From Eutreptiella sp. 'Long Island Sound 2002' (lineage: Eukaryota > Euglenozoa > Euglenophyceae > Eutreptiales > Eutreptiaceae), in NCBI GenBank assembly GCA_964036045.1, contig OZ038388.1, forward strand, positions 30,215,759 to 30,279,758: 64,000 bases of DNA, written 5' to 3'. Position 1 is the first letter of the stretch. Each line of letters opens with the position of its first letter. The notes under the pieces are model-generated. The model did not search any database. It had not been told where the DNA came from and was given only the letters and a program-made list of their open reading frames with translations. Of the stretch, positions 63,591 to 64,000 are shown piece after piece. Position numbers and translations under genes: made by a program.

Positions 63591-64000
63591 GTATGCACCC
63601 TAGGGGGCTGGGCACCTCTGTTTGAGAGGTCCTGGGTTCAATTCCCGGTCAGCCTAGCTAAGTAGGAAGATCCCATGTGACATGGCAGTGACCTCATCGC
63701 CACATGCCATGCCACCTCAGCATATATGGGACCCAAAACAAAGAGTGCACATCTCCTGAGATGGCACTATGGAGATTGAGTGACTATGGGGCAGTTTTCC
63801 AACTCTTTTTCCAAAACATTTCAACTATCTTTGTGAATATGCGATCCGATTTGCCTTGAGTTGCAGTTTCTGTGAATATTCTTACATCTTTCACTGTTTA
63901 CACTGCAGCCCTTCATGCTTTGATCCTGATCCTCTTCTACTTGCTTATCTCTGGCTTGGGTTATCCTGGATTGGTTGTATTTCAGCAAATAAAACATTTT
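63591..64000 (+). mobile_element. tRNA-derived SINE, second copy (cut at window end)
   Basis: Nearly identical to 52159-52567. The anticodon-like loop reads TGTTTGA instead of TTTTTGA. The copy reaches the AAATAAAACATTTT end exactly at the last base of the window, so its true 3' end is not seen. Confidence 0.7.

Noticed and set aside
1-64000. Dinoflagellate spliced leader, CRISPR arrays, rRNA genes, bacterial operons
   Set aside because: Looked for and not seen. The spliced-leader core sequence and regularly spaced repeat-spacer arrays are absent.

Overview
This is eukaryotic nuclear DNA, most likely from a unicellular alga or other protist. The evidence is GT-AG introns of about 76-240 bases inside recognisable coding exons, an SR-type splicing-factor-like gene, chromodomain-bearing LTR retrotransposons, a non-LTR retrotransposon and a tRNA-derived SINE. 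I cannot name the species. No operons, Shine-Dalgarno sites, CRISPR arrays or rRNA genes are visible.

Layout. 0-5 kb: a 116-bp tandem repeat, a small four-exon gene on the minus strand (826-1824), low-complexity DNA, then an intact CRESS-DNA Rep gene (3689-4564) followed by a strong hairpin. 5.6-8.15 kb: the 3' part of an RS-rich gene built from tandemly duplicated exons, all phase 1/phase 1. 8.2-15 kb: a transposon-like ORF (8731-10503) with an inverted, internally deleted copy beside it and a second degraded copy at 13.6-14.85 kb. 14.98-16.2 kb: a paralogue of the RS gene whose first exon encodes a U1/matrin-type zinc finger. 17-18.5 kb: an unassigned ORF and a 59-nt hairpin that recurs inverted at 62.2 kb.

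19.26-49.37 kb is a nest. The outer element is a very large plus-strand non-LTR retrotransposon: about 7.8 copies of a 419-bp dimeric repeat, then ORF1 (CCCH and C2H2 fingers), ORF2 (EEP endonuclease, reverse transcriptase, RNase H-like region, zinc motifs), three further ORFs, a hairpin-rich 3' end and a (TCAAACC)3 tail. It is interrupted at 29.26-39.54 kb by a young minus-strand Ty3/chromovirus (LTRs about 1.5% different). That insert's gag-pro-methyltransferase-like-RT-RH-IN-chromodomain polyprotein lies in one frame broken only by four in-frame stops.

49.4-52.6 kb holds satellite-like repeats and a SINE. 52.77-60.09 kb is a second, plus-strand chromovirus with a gag-UGA-CGG-pro junction. 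A 718-bp 5'-truncated copy of the non-LTR 3' end sits at 60.2-60.9 kb between 171-bp direct repeats. The window ends in a second SINE copy (63591-64000).

Most of the window is therefore layered retroelements, with two host-like genes and one virus-derived Rep in the less GC-rich first 16 kb.
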